A DNA stretch of 64,000 nucleotides from CALBPI01 sp039033995 (GTDB lineage Bacteria; Pseudomonadota; Gammaproteobacteria; Steroidobacterales; Woeseiaceae), in NCBI GenBank assembly GCA_039033995.1, contig JBCCBP010000002.1, positions 203,279-267,278 of the forward strand, written 5' to 3'. Each line of letters starts with the position of its first letter. The first letter of the stretch is position 1. Of the stretch, positions 45,389 through 54,390 are shown piece by piece. The position numbers and the translations under genes are program-made. The notes under the pieces are model-generated. The model was not told the DNA's origin and ran no database searches. It saw nothing but the letters and a program-made list of their open reading frames with translations.

Positions 45389-45715
45389 TCAACTGTCGCC
45401 CGAGCTCGGCGAATAGGTCGGCACCGGAAACGGGGTGACGTTCGCACTGTCGAGTTTAGTGATTTTGCTTTGTCCTTGTTCCTCGACGGCATCGATTCGC
45501 AGGACCGCATGCATCGGGATATAGCTTTTCTTAACGCCGGCAAACTCGGACTTGATCCGTTCTTCAGTCGGATCGACAACTACCGTTGTCCGCTCGCCGA
45601 ACTTGAGCTCGGAAATCTCCAGAAAACCGAACAGGTCCCCCTGGCCCACGGAACGCGCGTAAACCTCATAGACCTGACCCTGATTGACAAAACTGACCCG
45701 ATAGAGTGATGACAT
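45389..45715 (-). CDS. DUF1820 family protein
   Basis: A 108-residue protein with the DUF1820 pattern SLYRVSFVNQGQVYEVYAR, GFLEISELKFGE and KKSYIPMHAVLRID. A GGAG site lies 7 nt before the ATG. The family is widespread in gammaproteobacteria with no known activity; the C-terminal tail is Pro/Ser-rich. It lies about 100 nt upstream of purL and may share its transcript. Confidence 0.9.
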   Translation of the reverse strand: MSSLYRVSFVNQGQVYEVYARSVGQGDLFGFLEISELKFGERTTVVVDPTEERIKSEFAGVKKSYIPMHAVLRIDAVEEQGQSKITKLDSANVTPFPVPTYSPSSGDS

Positions 45716-45927
45716 GCTGAACTCCTGCCGACAGGCAAGCTATATGGGCGGTGGCCCCCGTTTCAAGAATCAGCGGCAAAAGCCGCTAAACCGTTAGAAA
45801 ACAACGCACGAGAGCGGCCAGCCGACCAAATGTGACCCAATTCCTGCAACTATGACGGTTTCTCGACATAATAATGTCAGTGGCTGAAGGATTGAACGAG
45901 CGCGCGCGAGCGCGTTGATGGATAACT

Positions 45928-47211
45928 ATGCAATTACGACTCGCAGTCAGTAATCGCCTCAGAGATACGATGGGCGATAACTACCAGTGTGTTTTCGGTG
46001 AACACGGTGGCACCATCGGCCGCGCAGCGCACAACGAATGGGTACTGCCAGACCCGAGACGCTACGTGTCCAGTGTGCACGCGAGTATCGAAGCGCGCAA
46101 CGACGGCTTCTATCTGGTCGACACGAGCATGAACGGTGTTTTTATCAACGGCAGTAGCGATGCACTGGGACCAACCACACCGATCGAGTTGCGCGTTGGC
46201 ATGAAGCTGCGCATGGGTAACTATCACATCGTAGTTGCAGAGGTTAAGCAATCGACTGGCGATAGCGTCGCGACGATGCTCGGCGCGCATCTGTTGGACG
46301 ACGATGATCCGATTCAGTTGAGCGATGCACTGCTCGACGCCGGCAGAGCCGTCGGTGAACATGCGTCAGACCTCGCCAGCGTTAATCAGGATCTGTCGGC
46401 TGAACTACTGGTCGAGGATGACATCGCAGAGAAACTCGATCTTGAGTCGTTGCTCGACGACCGCATCGCTTCGGTCAATAATTCCATTTTGAGTAATATG
46501 GATTCGCTGTCAGCGTCGCTGAACACGAGTAGTGGCGTTGCCAGCAACGTAGAAACTATAGCGTCCGAGTCGACGCAGCCGTACAACGCGAATGTCAGTT
46601 CGTTGCCTGGCGCTGCCATCCCGCCGACCGAAAAACACTTCCGAGCACTCATTCAAGGCCTCGGTGTCGATCGCAGCGAGCTCGAATCGCGCGACCCGGA
46701 ACAGATCGCTCATGCCGTTGGCAGCGCGCTGCGCGAGGCGGTCATCGCCCTGAAGACGATGCGTTCTGATCGCGTGACGGCAAAGCAGTCGCTGGACATG
46801 CAAACATCACAGCAGGACATCGACGACGCGACCGATACCAACATCAACGAAGAAATTGTTGATCTGCTCCTCGGCCGCGGTCAGGTCTATCAGAAAGCAG
46901 CCGACGATATGCGCGCCAGTATGGAGTCTGTCCGGTTACACAACGCCGCAATGCAAAAGGCGGCACGCGATGCAATCAATGCGTTCCTCGACCAGATCGC
47001 ACCCGACGAACTGGCCGAGCGATTTGCGGCTGCCGGTGGCAAAGTCGGGCTGTTCGGACGCGGCAAAAAAGGCGCGTTGTGGGATCAGTTTGAACGTTTC
47101 TATGCGGTCATCGCACAGCGTCAACCGGATACGCTACCGGATTTCATTAAACAGGAATTTGAGCGTGCCTATCTCGCCAGTTTGCGTACGCTGGAGCGCT
47201 CCGGTCAGTAA
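45928..47211 (+). CDS. FHA-domain protein of the type VI secretion TagH/Fha type
   Basis: A 427-residue protein. The first 100 residues are an FHA domain with the phosphothreonine-binding residues GR at 31-32, S49 with H51, and N69-G70. A variable acidic linker follows. The last about 190 residues resemble the TagH domain of type VI secretion (FRALIQGLGV ... GQVYQKAADD ... GLFGRGKKGALWDQFERFYAV). No other type VI gene lies within the window. The neighbours are an M19 dipeptidase (convergent) and a DUF1820 gene. It could be an orphan type VI regulator or an FHA protein reused in another phospho-signalling pathway. Confidence 0.82.
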   Translation: MQLRLAVSNRLRDTMGDNYQCVFGEHGGTIGRAAHNEWVLPDPRRYVSSVHASIEARNDGFYLVDTSMNGVFINGSSDALGPTTPIELRVGMKLRMGNYHIVVAEVKQSTGDSVATMLGAHLLDDDDPIQLSDALLDAGRAVGEHASDLASVNQDLSAELLVEDDIAEKLDLESLLDDRIASVNNSILSNMDSLSASLNTSSGVASNVETIASESTQPYNANVSSLPGAAIPPTEKHFRALIQGLGVDRSELESRDPEQIAHAVGSALREAVIALKTMRSDRVTAKQSLDMQTSQQDIDDATDTNINEEIVDLLLGRGQVYQKAADDMRASMESVRLHNAAMQKAARDAINAFLDQIAPDELAERFAAAGGKVGLFGRGKKGALWDQFERFYAVIAQRQPDTLPDFIKQEFERAYLASLRTLERSGQ

Positions 47212-47226
47212 TCAGCATCGTTCACG

Positions 47227-48384
47227 CTAGTCCGGCAAGGTTTCGGACAACACACGCACAACGTTGCCGCCCATCACTTGCGCAATTTCGCGGTCGCTGA
47301 GCCCTTGCCTTTGTAACGCACCGGTAATTAGTGCAAGCGCACTGGTATCGAAAGCCACCTGCACGGCACCATCGTAATCTGAGCCGAGACCAACATGGTC
47401 GATGCCCACAAGGTCGACCACGTGAAGCATGGCTGCAGCGACGGCATCCGGATGTGTATTACAAATCGCGCCGGGCCAATAGCCAATACCGATCACGCCG
47501 CCCGTCGCCGCCACACCACGAATCTGCGTATCGGTCAGATTGCGGTTGGCATTGCATAGTGCTTTGACGCCACCATGACTGACGACGATCGGTCGTGTCG
47601 CCATCGCCAGTACCTCATCGACAGCCTTCGGACTCAAATGGGCGATATCGATGGCCATACCGAGCGCCTCCATTTCCTGCACGATACCGCGACCAAAATC
47701 CGTCAGGCCGCCCTTTTCCAGTCCATGCATCGAACCAGCGAGGGCATTGTCGAAAAAATGCGTGAGCCCCGCCATGCGATACCCGGCATCGAACAATAAC
47801 TGTAAGTTAGTAGCTTGCGCTTCCAGGTTGTGTAGACCCTCAACGCCGAGCATGCCCCCCATGACCGCCTCGCCAGCGGCACGCCGCTGCTGCAATTCTC
47901 GAAGATCGGACTTGGTTTTGACCATCATCAGTCGCGCATCGTCATTCGCTACATCATGCAATCGGCGCGCGTGCCATAGGGAACGTTGCAACAGTGAATT
48001 CCAGGTTCGCGGTGGTTGCAACTGCGCAAACGCAAGCAGCCCGATCGTATCGGAATCTGCCGAATTGCTATCGTAGTTCAGACTAGCCGGCGACTTCGTC
48101 ACGGTCGCAAACACTTGCAGCGCCACGTTGCCATCCTGCAGGCGCGGTATATCAGCGTGTCCGCGGTTGGCACGCTTGCTGAGAGAGCGCTTCCATAACA
48201 ACGTATCCGCGTGCATGTCGGCGACAAACAAGCGTTCATGCAATGTCTGGCTACGATTATCTACCTTAGGCAGGTCGATCACGACCATGCGATTCATGGA
48301 CCGCTCGACAATGCCGGGTGCCAGTGCGAAGAACGCGAGCGTTAGCACACCCAGCCCAAGCACAATCCATTTTAGTTTTCTCAT
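47227..48384 (-). CDS. Membrane-anchored M19 (renal) dipeptidase
   Basis: A 385-residue zinc dipeptidase. An N-terminal hydrophobic anchor (residues 5-25) is followed by the M19 metal sites: ADMHADTLLW, GVEGLHNLE, DIAHLSPKAV, VVSHGGVKALC and GLGSDYDGA. It probably acts in the periplasm on dipeptides, possibly with D-residues. The ATG overlaps the stop of the J-domain gene by 4 nt, so it is likely translated in the hscC operon. Confidence 0.9.
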   Translation of the reverse strand: MRKLKWIVLGLGVLTLAFFALAPGIVERSMNRMVVIDLPKVDNRSQTLHERLFVADMHADTLLWKRSLSKRANRGHADIPRLQDGNVALQVFATVTKSPASLNYDSNSADSDTIGLLAFAQLQPPRTWNSLLQRSLWHARRLHDVANDDARLMMVKTKSDLRELQQRRAAGEAVMGGMLGVEGLHNLEAQATNLQLLFDAGYRMAGLTHFFDNALAGSMHGLEKGGLTDFGRGIVQEMEALGMAIDIAHLSPKAVDEVLAMATRPIVVSHGGVKALCNANRNLTDTQIRGVAATGGVIGIGYWPGAICNTHPDAVAAAMLHVVDLVGIDHVGLGSDYDGAVQVAFDTSALALITGALQRQGLSDREIAQVMGGNVVRVLSETLPD

Positions 48385-49985
48385 TGACGTCTCGCTCGAG
48401 GTGTTTCGTCCGCGCTCTCAATCGGAATGTGTGCAAGTGAGCAGTCGTCGGCACTACACACATCCCGCATGGCATCGCGCAATCGAAGGTACTCATCTGG
48501 CAGACCCGTCTCGTCGCTTTGATCGACAAGCCCGTCCGACTGCTCGCGCACGTATTCCGCGTACAGCGCCAAAGCCATTGTGTCATCGCGCATACTGCGC
48601 AGCCACGGACCAGCCTGTCGCTCATAGGTATCGCCGAACGACCGCAACATCGCAGTGATTGTACGCCGCAGCATCGAGTCCACTTTCGCAGCAGTCAGGC
48701 TGACCGCGACCTGCGGTATTGCCTTACGATACGACTCAGGTAACAACTGGTGTGCGAGCGTTAACTGCTCGAGCGTACGCAAAGTCTGATCTGCATCCGG
48801 GCTCAAAAGCCACTGACGTAACGCTCTATCGGAGCGCGTGGCAAAGGCCGCCGAAACCATCTCCGCGTCATTGCGAACAGTGGCCAGTGCCATCAACCGC
48901 TCTGCAAGAAACCGTTCGGCGACGGAAATCACTTTTGCCTGCTCTTCGCTCTCCAAACTGACCGATGAAAGCAACCTGTCCGGCACCGCCTTGCGGCCAC
49001 CTCGGAACATCGTTTCCCAAAACGTCGCCCTATTGCCCGTCCGCCAGAGCGTGCCGACCAGCGCCTGCGTGAAGGCGGTGTCCGCGGAATCCAGAGTCGC
49101 GTTATTGCCGCCGGACTGTATCGAGCACAAGCGCAGCACACCCACAATGACAAGCAACAACAAGAACTTTGAGGGTCCAGACCAACCGGCGCCGTCCTTG
49201 ATACGCGATGCCTTGGCCCATTCGGTGATCTCCTCCTGCACTTCACCGCCCATCGCAACGGGTAGCTCACGACGCTCCTCTTCACCGGCGAGGTTTTCGA
49301 GCACTGTCCAGTCATCATAAGAAAGATCGTTGTAGTAGTCCTCGGGGCGCAAAGTCCAAAGCACCGCGCTATCGAGTAGCGATGCGACGCTCACCGGGAT
49401 GCGACTGTAACGGTCCGCTTTGTTTTTCCATGCCTCACGCTGATGATCGGCGATAGCCGCACCCAGCTCTGCGCCAAAACGGATCCGCAAGCGGTCGTCA
49501 ATCAAAGCGGGATCATCAGCTAGCGGTCGCCAGGCCTCCGGATTGTTTAGCCGCTGCTCGTTGGCCAGTAGCGCGTAGACCTCACGCATCATCTCATCAA
49601 CATGCGCAACCCTCGCGGCTTCCTGTTCGGCGAAAACCGCCTCTTCTGCTGCTTGCTGAGCAAGCACCGCACTGTCTGATTGATCGATGTTGTTCGATCC
49701 GTGCAGATCGAGGTCTGCGTGCTGACTGTCATCGGCGTCATCGAACGCGTCGGCGGTCGAGGCGTCTTCCTGTGTTGTCGACGTCGGCGATTCGGACTCC
49801 ACCGCTTGCGGCGCAATGCCGTTTTCAACGTACCAAAGCGCTGTTTGGTACGCACCGTGCAGTTGCTCGAACGCGCCTGGATCATCATCTGGCCGATTTT
49901 GTTTCAACAATCGCGCGTAGGCGCGCTTCACATCGCGCCGTTCGACAGGCGGCGTCAAGCCAAGCACGTGCCAACAATCACTCAA
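48381..49985 (-). CDS. J-domain protein, HscC partner type (DjlB/DjlC-like)
   Basis: A 534-residue protein. The N-terminal J domain (WHVLGLTPPVERRDVKRAYA) has RPD at 31-33 where canonical J domains have HPD; this variant appears common in the group that accompanies HscC. An acidic linker, a middle domain and one transmembrane helix near residue 280 (KFLLLLVIVGVLRL) follow, with a helical C-terminal part. The start is TTG, overlapping hscC by 4 nt. It is likely to recruit HscC to the membrane; the substrate is unknown. Confidence 0.82.
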   Translation of the reverse strand: MSDCWHVLGLTPPVERRDVKRAYARLLKQNRPDDDPGAFEQLHGAYQTALWYVENGIAPQAVESESPTSTTQEDASTADAFDDADDSQHADLDLHGSNNIDQSDSAVLAQQAAEEAVFAEQEAARVAHVDEMMREVYALLANEQRLNNPEAWRPLADDPALIDDRLRIRFGAELGAAIADHQREAWKNKADRYSRIPVSVASLLDSAVLWTLRPEDYYNDLSYDDWTVLENLAGEEERRELPVAMGGEVQEEITEWAKASRIKDGAGWSGPSKFLLLLVIVGVLRLCSIQSGGNNATLDSADTAFTQALVGTLWRTGNRATFWETMFRGGRKAVPDRLLSSVSLESEEQAKVISVAERFLAERLMALATVRNDAEMVSAAFATRSDRALRQWLLSPDADQTLRTLEQLTLAHQLLPESYRKAIPQVAVSLTAAKVDSMLRRTITAMLRSFGDTYERQAGPWLRSMRDDTMALALYAEYVREQSDGLVDQSDETGLPDEYLRLRDAMRDVCSADDCSLAHIPIESADETPRARRQ

Positions 49986-51676
49986 GACCAGATATCCGTA
50001 TCGATCTCATCCAGCAACTCATTGAGTTGGCGGCAGGCACGCTCGATTTCAGTGGGGTTCTGCCCTTGCAAGGTTTTTTCAAACGCGCTGAGCGCCATCG
50101 ATAAATGGTGTCGGTCGTCGCCCAGTAGGCTTGCGTAGACGCGATCGGCACGCGCCAACACCGTCCGTACTTCTTCGCGATCGCGCGGTAACACCTTCAG
50201 TTTTTCTAGCCGTTTCAAAGACGCCTGCTTTTGCGCATCCGTCAGTCGACCTGCGGCAGACTCGATGACACGACTGATCTTCTTACCGGTCGACTTGACC
50301 TCTACATCGACAGCGAGCAGTGCATTGGCGTCGTACGAGAAACGCACCTGTATCGACTGCTCTCCTGCGGGCGCGGATGGGACTTTGACAGACAAATCGC
50401 CCATGAACACGTTGTTGCGTACCCATCGACTTTCACCTTGAAAAATCTGAACACGAATTTCCTTCTGCTTGTCGGCAACCGTGAAAAAGTCCTCAGCCTT
50501 ACTGACCGGCACAATCGTATTGCGCTCGAGGATCGGCGAGAACAATAAATCGTCCTCGGCGTTGCTCTCCTGGTTGACCACCGCGATACCCAGACTATAA
50601 GGACACACATCGGTCAGCACGACGTCGTCGAGCGATGCATCGCGGCTCGCGAGACCCGCTTGAATGGCCGCACCCATTACGATCGTCAGATCCGGGTCGC
50701 TATCGGTTCGCGGCAGCCTGCCAAATAACCGTGCCACCATCGAGCGAAACACCTGCATGCGGGTTGCGCCACCAACCAGAACAACGTCATCCAATTGGTC
50801 GCGTCGCAGGTTCGCATCCTTCAATGAGCGCTCCATCGGCACTCGCAGCCGACGAAGCAGGCTGGCGGTCGCCGCTTCAAACTCCTTGGTATCCACTTCC
50901 AGCGCAAAGTCCTGATCGTTTAGTGTGAAGCGAATCTCGCTGTCACGATCACCACCGAACTGACGCTTGAACGTCTCGATTCGCGCATACAATCGCTGTC
51001 GGTCACCCGCCGATAATTGCGCATTGTCGATACCGCTCTCTTTGACGAAGTACTGCAGCAGCGCTTCAGTGAAGTCTTCGCCACCGAGCGACCAGTCGCC
51101 CGCCGTCGCATGTACTTCGATAACGCCTTCGAAATACTCAATGATGCTGACGTCAAACGTGCCGCCACCGAGATCGAGAATCATGAACCGTTGCTCGGAA
51201 GCCTCGTGCAGCCCATGCGCCATTGCAGCTGCGGTTGGCTCATTAATTAGTCTTGAGACTGTCAGGCCCGCTAACTCCGCAGCGTCGCGTGTCGCTTGGC
51301 GCTGCAGATCATTGAAATACGCAGGTACGCTGATCACTGCCTGCGCCACCGGCTCGCCGAGGTAGCGCTCGGCATCTTCTTTCAGGGACCGGACGACCAA
51401 AGAAGAGAGTTCGACCGGTGTAAATTGATGACTACCACCGAGCGATACCATTTTTGAGGTACCCATCAACCGCTTGAAAAATGCGACAGTGCGATCCGGA
51501 TGTGAGACCAGACGTTGCCGTGCCGCTTGCCCCACCAGAACGGTACCATCATCGTCGATACCCACAACCGATGGTGTCAACGTGTCACCAAGCCCATTGG
51601 GTATCGTCTCAGTTTGGCCATCCCGCCATACCGCACAGGCACTGTTCGTCGTGCCGAGATCAATTCCAATTATCAC
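49982..51676 (-). CDS. hscC: Hsp70 family chaperone HscC
   Basis: The 564-residue protein has an Hsp70 nucleotide-binding domain (GIDLGTTNSACAVW, EPTAAAMAHGL, DLGGGTFDVSI) and a substrate domain shorter than in DnaK, lacking the long C-terminal lid tail. Length and sequence fit HscC. The start is GTG. It overlaps the J-domain gene, the same pairing as E. coli hscC with its J-proteins, and is divergent from the ParA-like gene. Confidence 0.92.
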   Translation of the reverse strand: MIIGIDLGTTNSACAVWRDGQTETIPNGLGDTLTPSVVGIDDDGTVLVGQAARQRLVSHPDRTVAFFKRLMGTSKMVSLGGSHQFTPVELSSLVVRSLKEDAERYLGEPVAQAVISVPAYFNDLQRQATRDAAELAGLTVSRLINEPTAAAMAHGLHEASEQRFMILDLGGGTFDVSIIEYFEGVIEVHATAGDWSLGGEDFTEALLQYFVKESGIDNAQLSAGDRQRLYARIETFKRQFGGDRDSEIRFTLNDQDFALEVDTKEFEAATASLLRRLRVPMERSLKDANLRRDQLDDVVLVGGATRMQVFRSMVARLFGRLPRTDSDPDLTIVMGAAIQAGLASRDASLDDVVLTDVCPYSLGIAVVNQESNAEDDLLFSPILERNTIVPVSKAEDFFTVADKQKEIRVQIFQGESRWVRNNVFMGDLSVKVPSAPAGEQSIQVRFSYDANALLAVDVEVKSTGKKISRVIESAAGRLTDAQKQASLKRLEKLKVLPRDREEVRTVLARADRVYASLLGDDRHHLSMALSAFEKTLQGQNPTEIERACRQLNELLDEIDTDIWS

Positions 51677-51835
51677 GATATTCTTGTGCGTTGTTATGAA
51701 GCCCCGAGTATACCCATCAGGTCCGCGTCGGCCAGCCGAAACACGCTACCGCGGCCTCCGACACAACAATGTCGCAATGATTTGCTATGCTCAACGCGTG
51801 TGTTGTAACAATTTCTTCGTACGGACGGAACACGG

Positions 51836-52516
51836 ATGATCCAGAACGTGCGCAAAATCGTCGTGGTCAACCCCAAAGGCGGGAGTGGCAAAACGACGAT
51901 CGCGACCAATCTCGCCAGCTACTTCGCGTTGCAGGGCGCGCAACCGACGCTGGTTGACTATGATCCTCAGGGCTCGAGTATGCATTGGCTCGATAGCCGC
52001 GATGCGTCTCTGCCGAAAATTCACGGCATTGCCGCCTACGAGCAAAACATGCGGGTAACACGCAGTTTTCAGCTTAGGATTCCCGAGCAGTGTCGTTGCG
52101 TGATTGTCGACTCACCCGCCGGTTTCACACCCGCTCAAATGCGAGACATCACCCGCGGTGCAAACAAGGTGTTGATGCCTGTGCTACCGTCGCGATTCGA
52201 CACGCACGCAGCGTCGCGCTCGATCGCAGACTTATTGCTGGTTGCTAAGCTGGACCGTGGTAAACGTCAGCTTGGGATCGTCGCCAATCGGACCCGTCAG
52301 AACACGCGTTATTTCGAAACGCTGATGCGTTTTTTGACTAGCCTCGACATTCCCGTAGCGACCGTCCTGCGAGATACGCAGGCCTATGTGCGCGCGTCAG
52401 AATCCGGACTTGGGTTGTTCGATTTGAAATCACACGAGCGTATCAAGGAACGCCCCGCCTGGACGCAACTTATCGATTTCCTAAATGCAGAGTCTGCTGC
52501 CACTGCCATCGCCTAG
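51836..52516 (+). CDS. Orphan ParA/MinD-family ATPase
   Basis: A 226-residue P-loop ATPase with the deviant Walker A NPKGGSGKTT, Walker A' DYDPQGSS and Walker B CVIVDSPAG. No HTH and no adjacent ParB are present, so plasmid-type partitioning is unlikely. The size fits small ParA-like proteins that position other complexes. It is divergent from hscC across 160 nt and convergent with an unknown gene. Confidence 0.88.
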   Translation: MIQNVRKIVVVNPKGGSGKTTIATNLASYFALQGAQPTLVDYDPQGSSMHWLDSRDASLPKIHGIAAYEQNMRVTRSFQLRIPEQCRCVIVDSPAGFTPAQMRDITRGANKVLMPVLPSRFDTHAASRSIADLLLVAKLDRGKRQLGIVANRTRQNTRYFETLMRFLTSLDIPVATVLRDTQAYVRASESGLGLFDLKSHERIKERPAWTQLIDFLNAESAATAIA

Positions 52517-52535
52517 TAACAACCAACGTAAGTCG

Positions 52536-53027
52536 TTAATGTACCGATGCCAATCGGCTTTGCCACGCAAACGCGGCCGGAGAGACGACATTAGCTGACT
52601 GCACAAAACCCCGATGCTCCAGTCGTTGCAGCGCCGATGCGATCAACTGAATAGCGGGTCCGATGCTGATCGCGTCTTCGGCTACCAGAACCTGCTCCAT
52701 CGCTACGCAATAGGTCACCAAAGACCCTGCTTGAATCGCCCGGATTGCATCCGCTAACGCGCGCTCGTGCGGGGCAACACCATCACTGGTGCCTTGCCTA
52801 ACCACCAACGGCACTGTCGAGTGGTAGATCAGAAAGTCGAGCACCTCGATGAGTGCGGGTTGCACATCGGCGGGCAGCACTTGCTGAAACAGCAATCGCA
52901 AAACAGGCGGCGCGGGCTCTCCGGATGCGGCATGCGCGACATAGATGCGTGCGCCCCACATTAGTGCGGTCATCGGATCACGAAACCGCGGTAGATGCTC
53001 ACCGTGGAGACCGTAAGTCCTATCCAT
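52536..53027 (-). CDS. Unknown protein behind a Fur box
   Basis: A 163-residue soluble, mostly helical protein (TALMWGARIYVAHAASG; PALIEVLDFLIYHST). No signal peptide, transmembrane segment or catalytic motif was recognised. A GGAGA ribosome site is well placed before ATG 53027. A strong Fur box lies 34-53 nt upstream, so expression is probably induced by iron limitation. It is convergent with the ParA-like gene, 19 nt apart. Fur-controlled small unknown genes occur near sodM/fumC in Pseudomonas, but homology was not established here. Confidence 0.7.
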   Translation of the reverse strand: MDRTYGLHGEHLPRFRDPMTALMWGARIYVAHAASGEPAPPVLRLLFQQVLPADVQPALIEVLDFLIYHSTVPLVVRQGTSDGVAPHERALADAIRAIQAGSLVTYCVAMEQVLVAEDAISIGPAIQLIASALQRLEHRGFVQSANVVSPAAFAWQSRLASVH

Positions 53028-53060
53028 TGTGCAATCTCCAGAATCTCATTCGATTAATAA

Positions 53061-53080
53061 ATGATAATGATTCTCATTTG
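53061..53080 (-). promoter_or_regulatory. Fur box
   Basis: The stretch starting at 53063 matches the 19-bp Fur consensus at 15 of 19 positions, including GATAATGAT and TCATT on the plus strand. It lies upstream of the unknown gene that starts at 53027, over or next to its presumed promoter. A TATTAA on the minus strand just downstream could be the -10 box. The gene to the right (53148-53741) points the same way and ends before the site, so 52536-53027 is the likely target. Confidence 0.8.
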
Positions 53081-53147
53081 CGATTGCAATGGCTAGTTTT
53101 GATCTATCCCCGATTGCCAGCATCTCATTGCGGGTAAGTTCGACCGG

Positions 53148-53741
53148 CTACACAATCTCGACTGCTTCCGGCTCTCGTAAAAAATACACAGCCATTAGCG
53201 CCGTACTCACCGGAAACAGGAACAGTGTTAATGGCGACAGGACGACGGTGATTTCAACGATGCCCTGTACGAGAGAGACAATGGCAAAGACTCGTACGAG
53301 TGATGAGAGACGATCCCCTTCCATCAGCAACAGCGCGCCGACCACGATATCCAATACGCCGAAGACGACAAGGCTGCCAATGGTCAGCATAAACATCAGC
53401 ATTTGCACCGATTCAGAAGGATTAGGCCCGGCCAGCGCGTCGATGGCGAAAGTGCCCAAGTAAAACACAGCGCAAAGGCCGATCATCAACGCGAATACGA
53501 TATTCAAGCGACTGTAGTGATGATGATCAAAGAGAATGCGCCGTACGCTGACGTAGAAGTAGGCATTCAGAAGCCCGACCGTTAGGAACAGTAGATCGTT
53601 TACCTGCAAGCCGTTGATGACACTGGCAAGGTCGAAGTCATCGCCGTGGGATCCGATTTCTATGATCCAGTAGAGCGGAAACAGGACAGCCAGCGCTAAC
53701 GCTGCTACACCATCAAGCAGGTAGTTGTGTTCTTTATTCAC
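53148..53741 (-). CDS. Multispan membrane protein paired with an XRE regulator
   Basis: A 197-residue protein with five or six hydrophobic helices, a His-rich loop (FDHHHYSRL) and a GTG start. It lies 12 nt behind a small XRE regulator. Small HTH regulators of the YozG type are often paired with DUF2975-type membrane proteins, and this pair looks similar, but the membrane family is not certain. Function unknown. Confidence 0.65.
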   Translation of the reverse strand: MNKEHNYLLDGVAALALAVLFPLYWIIEIGSHGDDFDLASVINGLQVNDLLFLTVGLLNAYFYVSVRRILFDHHHYSRLNIVFALMIGLCAVFYLGTFAIDALAGPNPSESVQMLMFMLTIGSLVVFGVLDIVVGALLLMEGDRLSSLVRVFAIVSLVQGIVEITVVLSPLTLFLFPVSTALMAVYFLREPEAVEIV

Positions 53742-53753
53742 GAGCCTCTCCTA

Positions 53754-53981
53754 TCAATACCGCGTCGATTCACGCGTGTCATCGATATATTCGAGTACGT
53801 CTCCGACCTCGCAGTCCAAGACCCGACAAATCGCAGCCAACGTCGCGAAGCGAATGCCCTTAACTTTGCCGGTCTTGAGAAGTGACAAATTGGTGACAGA
53901 TATACCAACGGCTTCCGACAAGGCGTTTAACGACATTTCGGCGCGCGCCATCTCTACCGCCAGGTTGACTCGAATACCCAT
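53754..53981 (-). CDS. Small XRE/Cro-CI-type regulator (YozG-like)
   Basis: A 75-residue protein that is almost only an HTH domain: MSLNALSEAVGISVTNLSLL carries the two HTH helices, followed by IRFATLAAICRVLDCEVGDVLEY, the hallmark of the HTH_26/YozG group. It is first in a two-gene operon with the membrane protein and lies directly downstream of a strong palindrome, so autoregulation is likely. Confidence 0.88.
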   Translation of the reverse strand: MGIRVNLAVEMARAEMSLNALSEAVGISVTNLSLLKTGKVKGIRFATLAAICRVLDCEVGDVLEYIDDTRESTRY

Positions 53982-54024
53982 GCGGCAAGAGTACGAGAGG
54001 AATTACTGAAAATCAATAAAAATT

Positions 54025-54060
54025 TTATGTTTTACGTAAAATTAGTTTTGTAAAACATAA
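54025..54060. promoter_or_regulatory. AT-rich palindromic operator upstream of the XRE gene
   Basis: Arms TTATGTTTTAC (54025-54035) and GTAAAACATAA (54050-54060) form an 11-bp inverted repeat with a 14-nt spacer. Inside lies a second perfect 12-bp palindrome, TTTTACGTAAAA (54030-54041), and a near copy, TTTTGTAAAA (54046-54055). The half-site TTTTAC therefore occurs several times. It is very AT-rich compared with the surroundings, contains promoter-like bases and begins 44 nt upstream of the XRE start. Confidence 0.65.
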
Positions 54061-54064
54061 TATT

Positions 54065-54388
54065 CTAAGACTCGATTTGAGGAGTATGGAACCACAACTC
54101 GATCTCATCGGTTGCCACGGGGAAATACGCTTCGTGCAGAACACCGGCCGGTACGTGATACCAATCCCCCGGACCGAACCGACACTGTTGGCCATCGATC
54201 GTCAGTAACAACTCGCCGCGTGTAATCACGCCATGATTGTCCGTCTCATGGGTATGCGGCGGGATGTGTTGCCCTGCTGGGTAAGATGCAAACAATACAT
54301 CCGCTGCGTCCGCCGCCAGTCGATAGGCATCGAATTGCCCGTCAAACAGCGGCAACGCGCGAATACGATCCGGGTAAAGGCCTGACAT
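54065..54388 (-). CDS. Single-domain cupin protein
   Basis: A 107-residue beta-barrel cupin with the metal motif in HIPPHTHETDNHGVITRGEL and the second cupin motif PAGVLHEAYFP. It could be an enzyme or a small-molecule sensor. It lies 2 nt after the DUF1287 gene, so the two are probably cotranscribed. Specific function unknown. Confidence 0.82.
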   Translation of the reverse strand: MSGLYPDRIRALPLFDGQFDAYRLAADAADVLFASYPAGQHIPPHTHETDNHGVITRGELLLTIDGQQCRFGPGDWYHVPAGVLHEAYFPVATDEIELWFHTPQIES

Positions 54389-54390
54389 CG

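Noticed and set aside
45772..45787. Hairpin AGCGGC/GCCGCT between the DUF1820 and TagH-like genes
   Set aside because: Six-bp stem with no T-run on either side and no gene ending at it, so a terminator is not supported.
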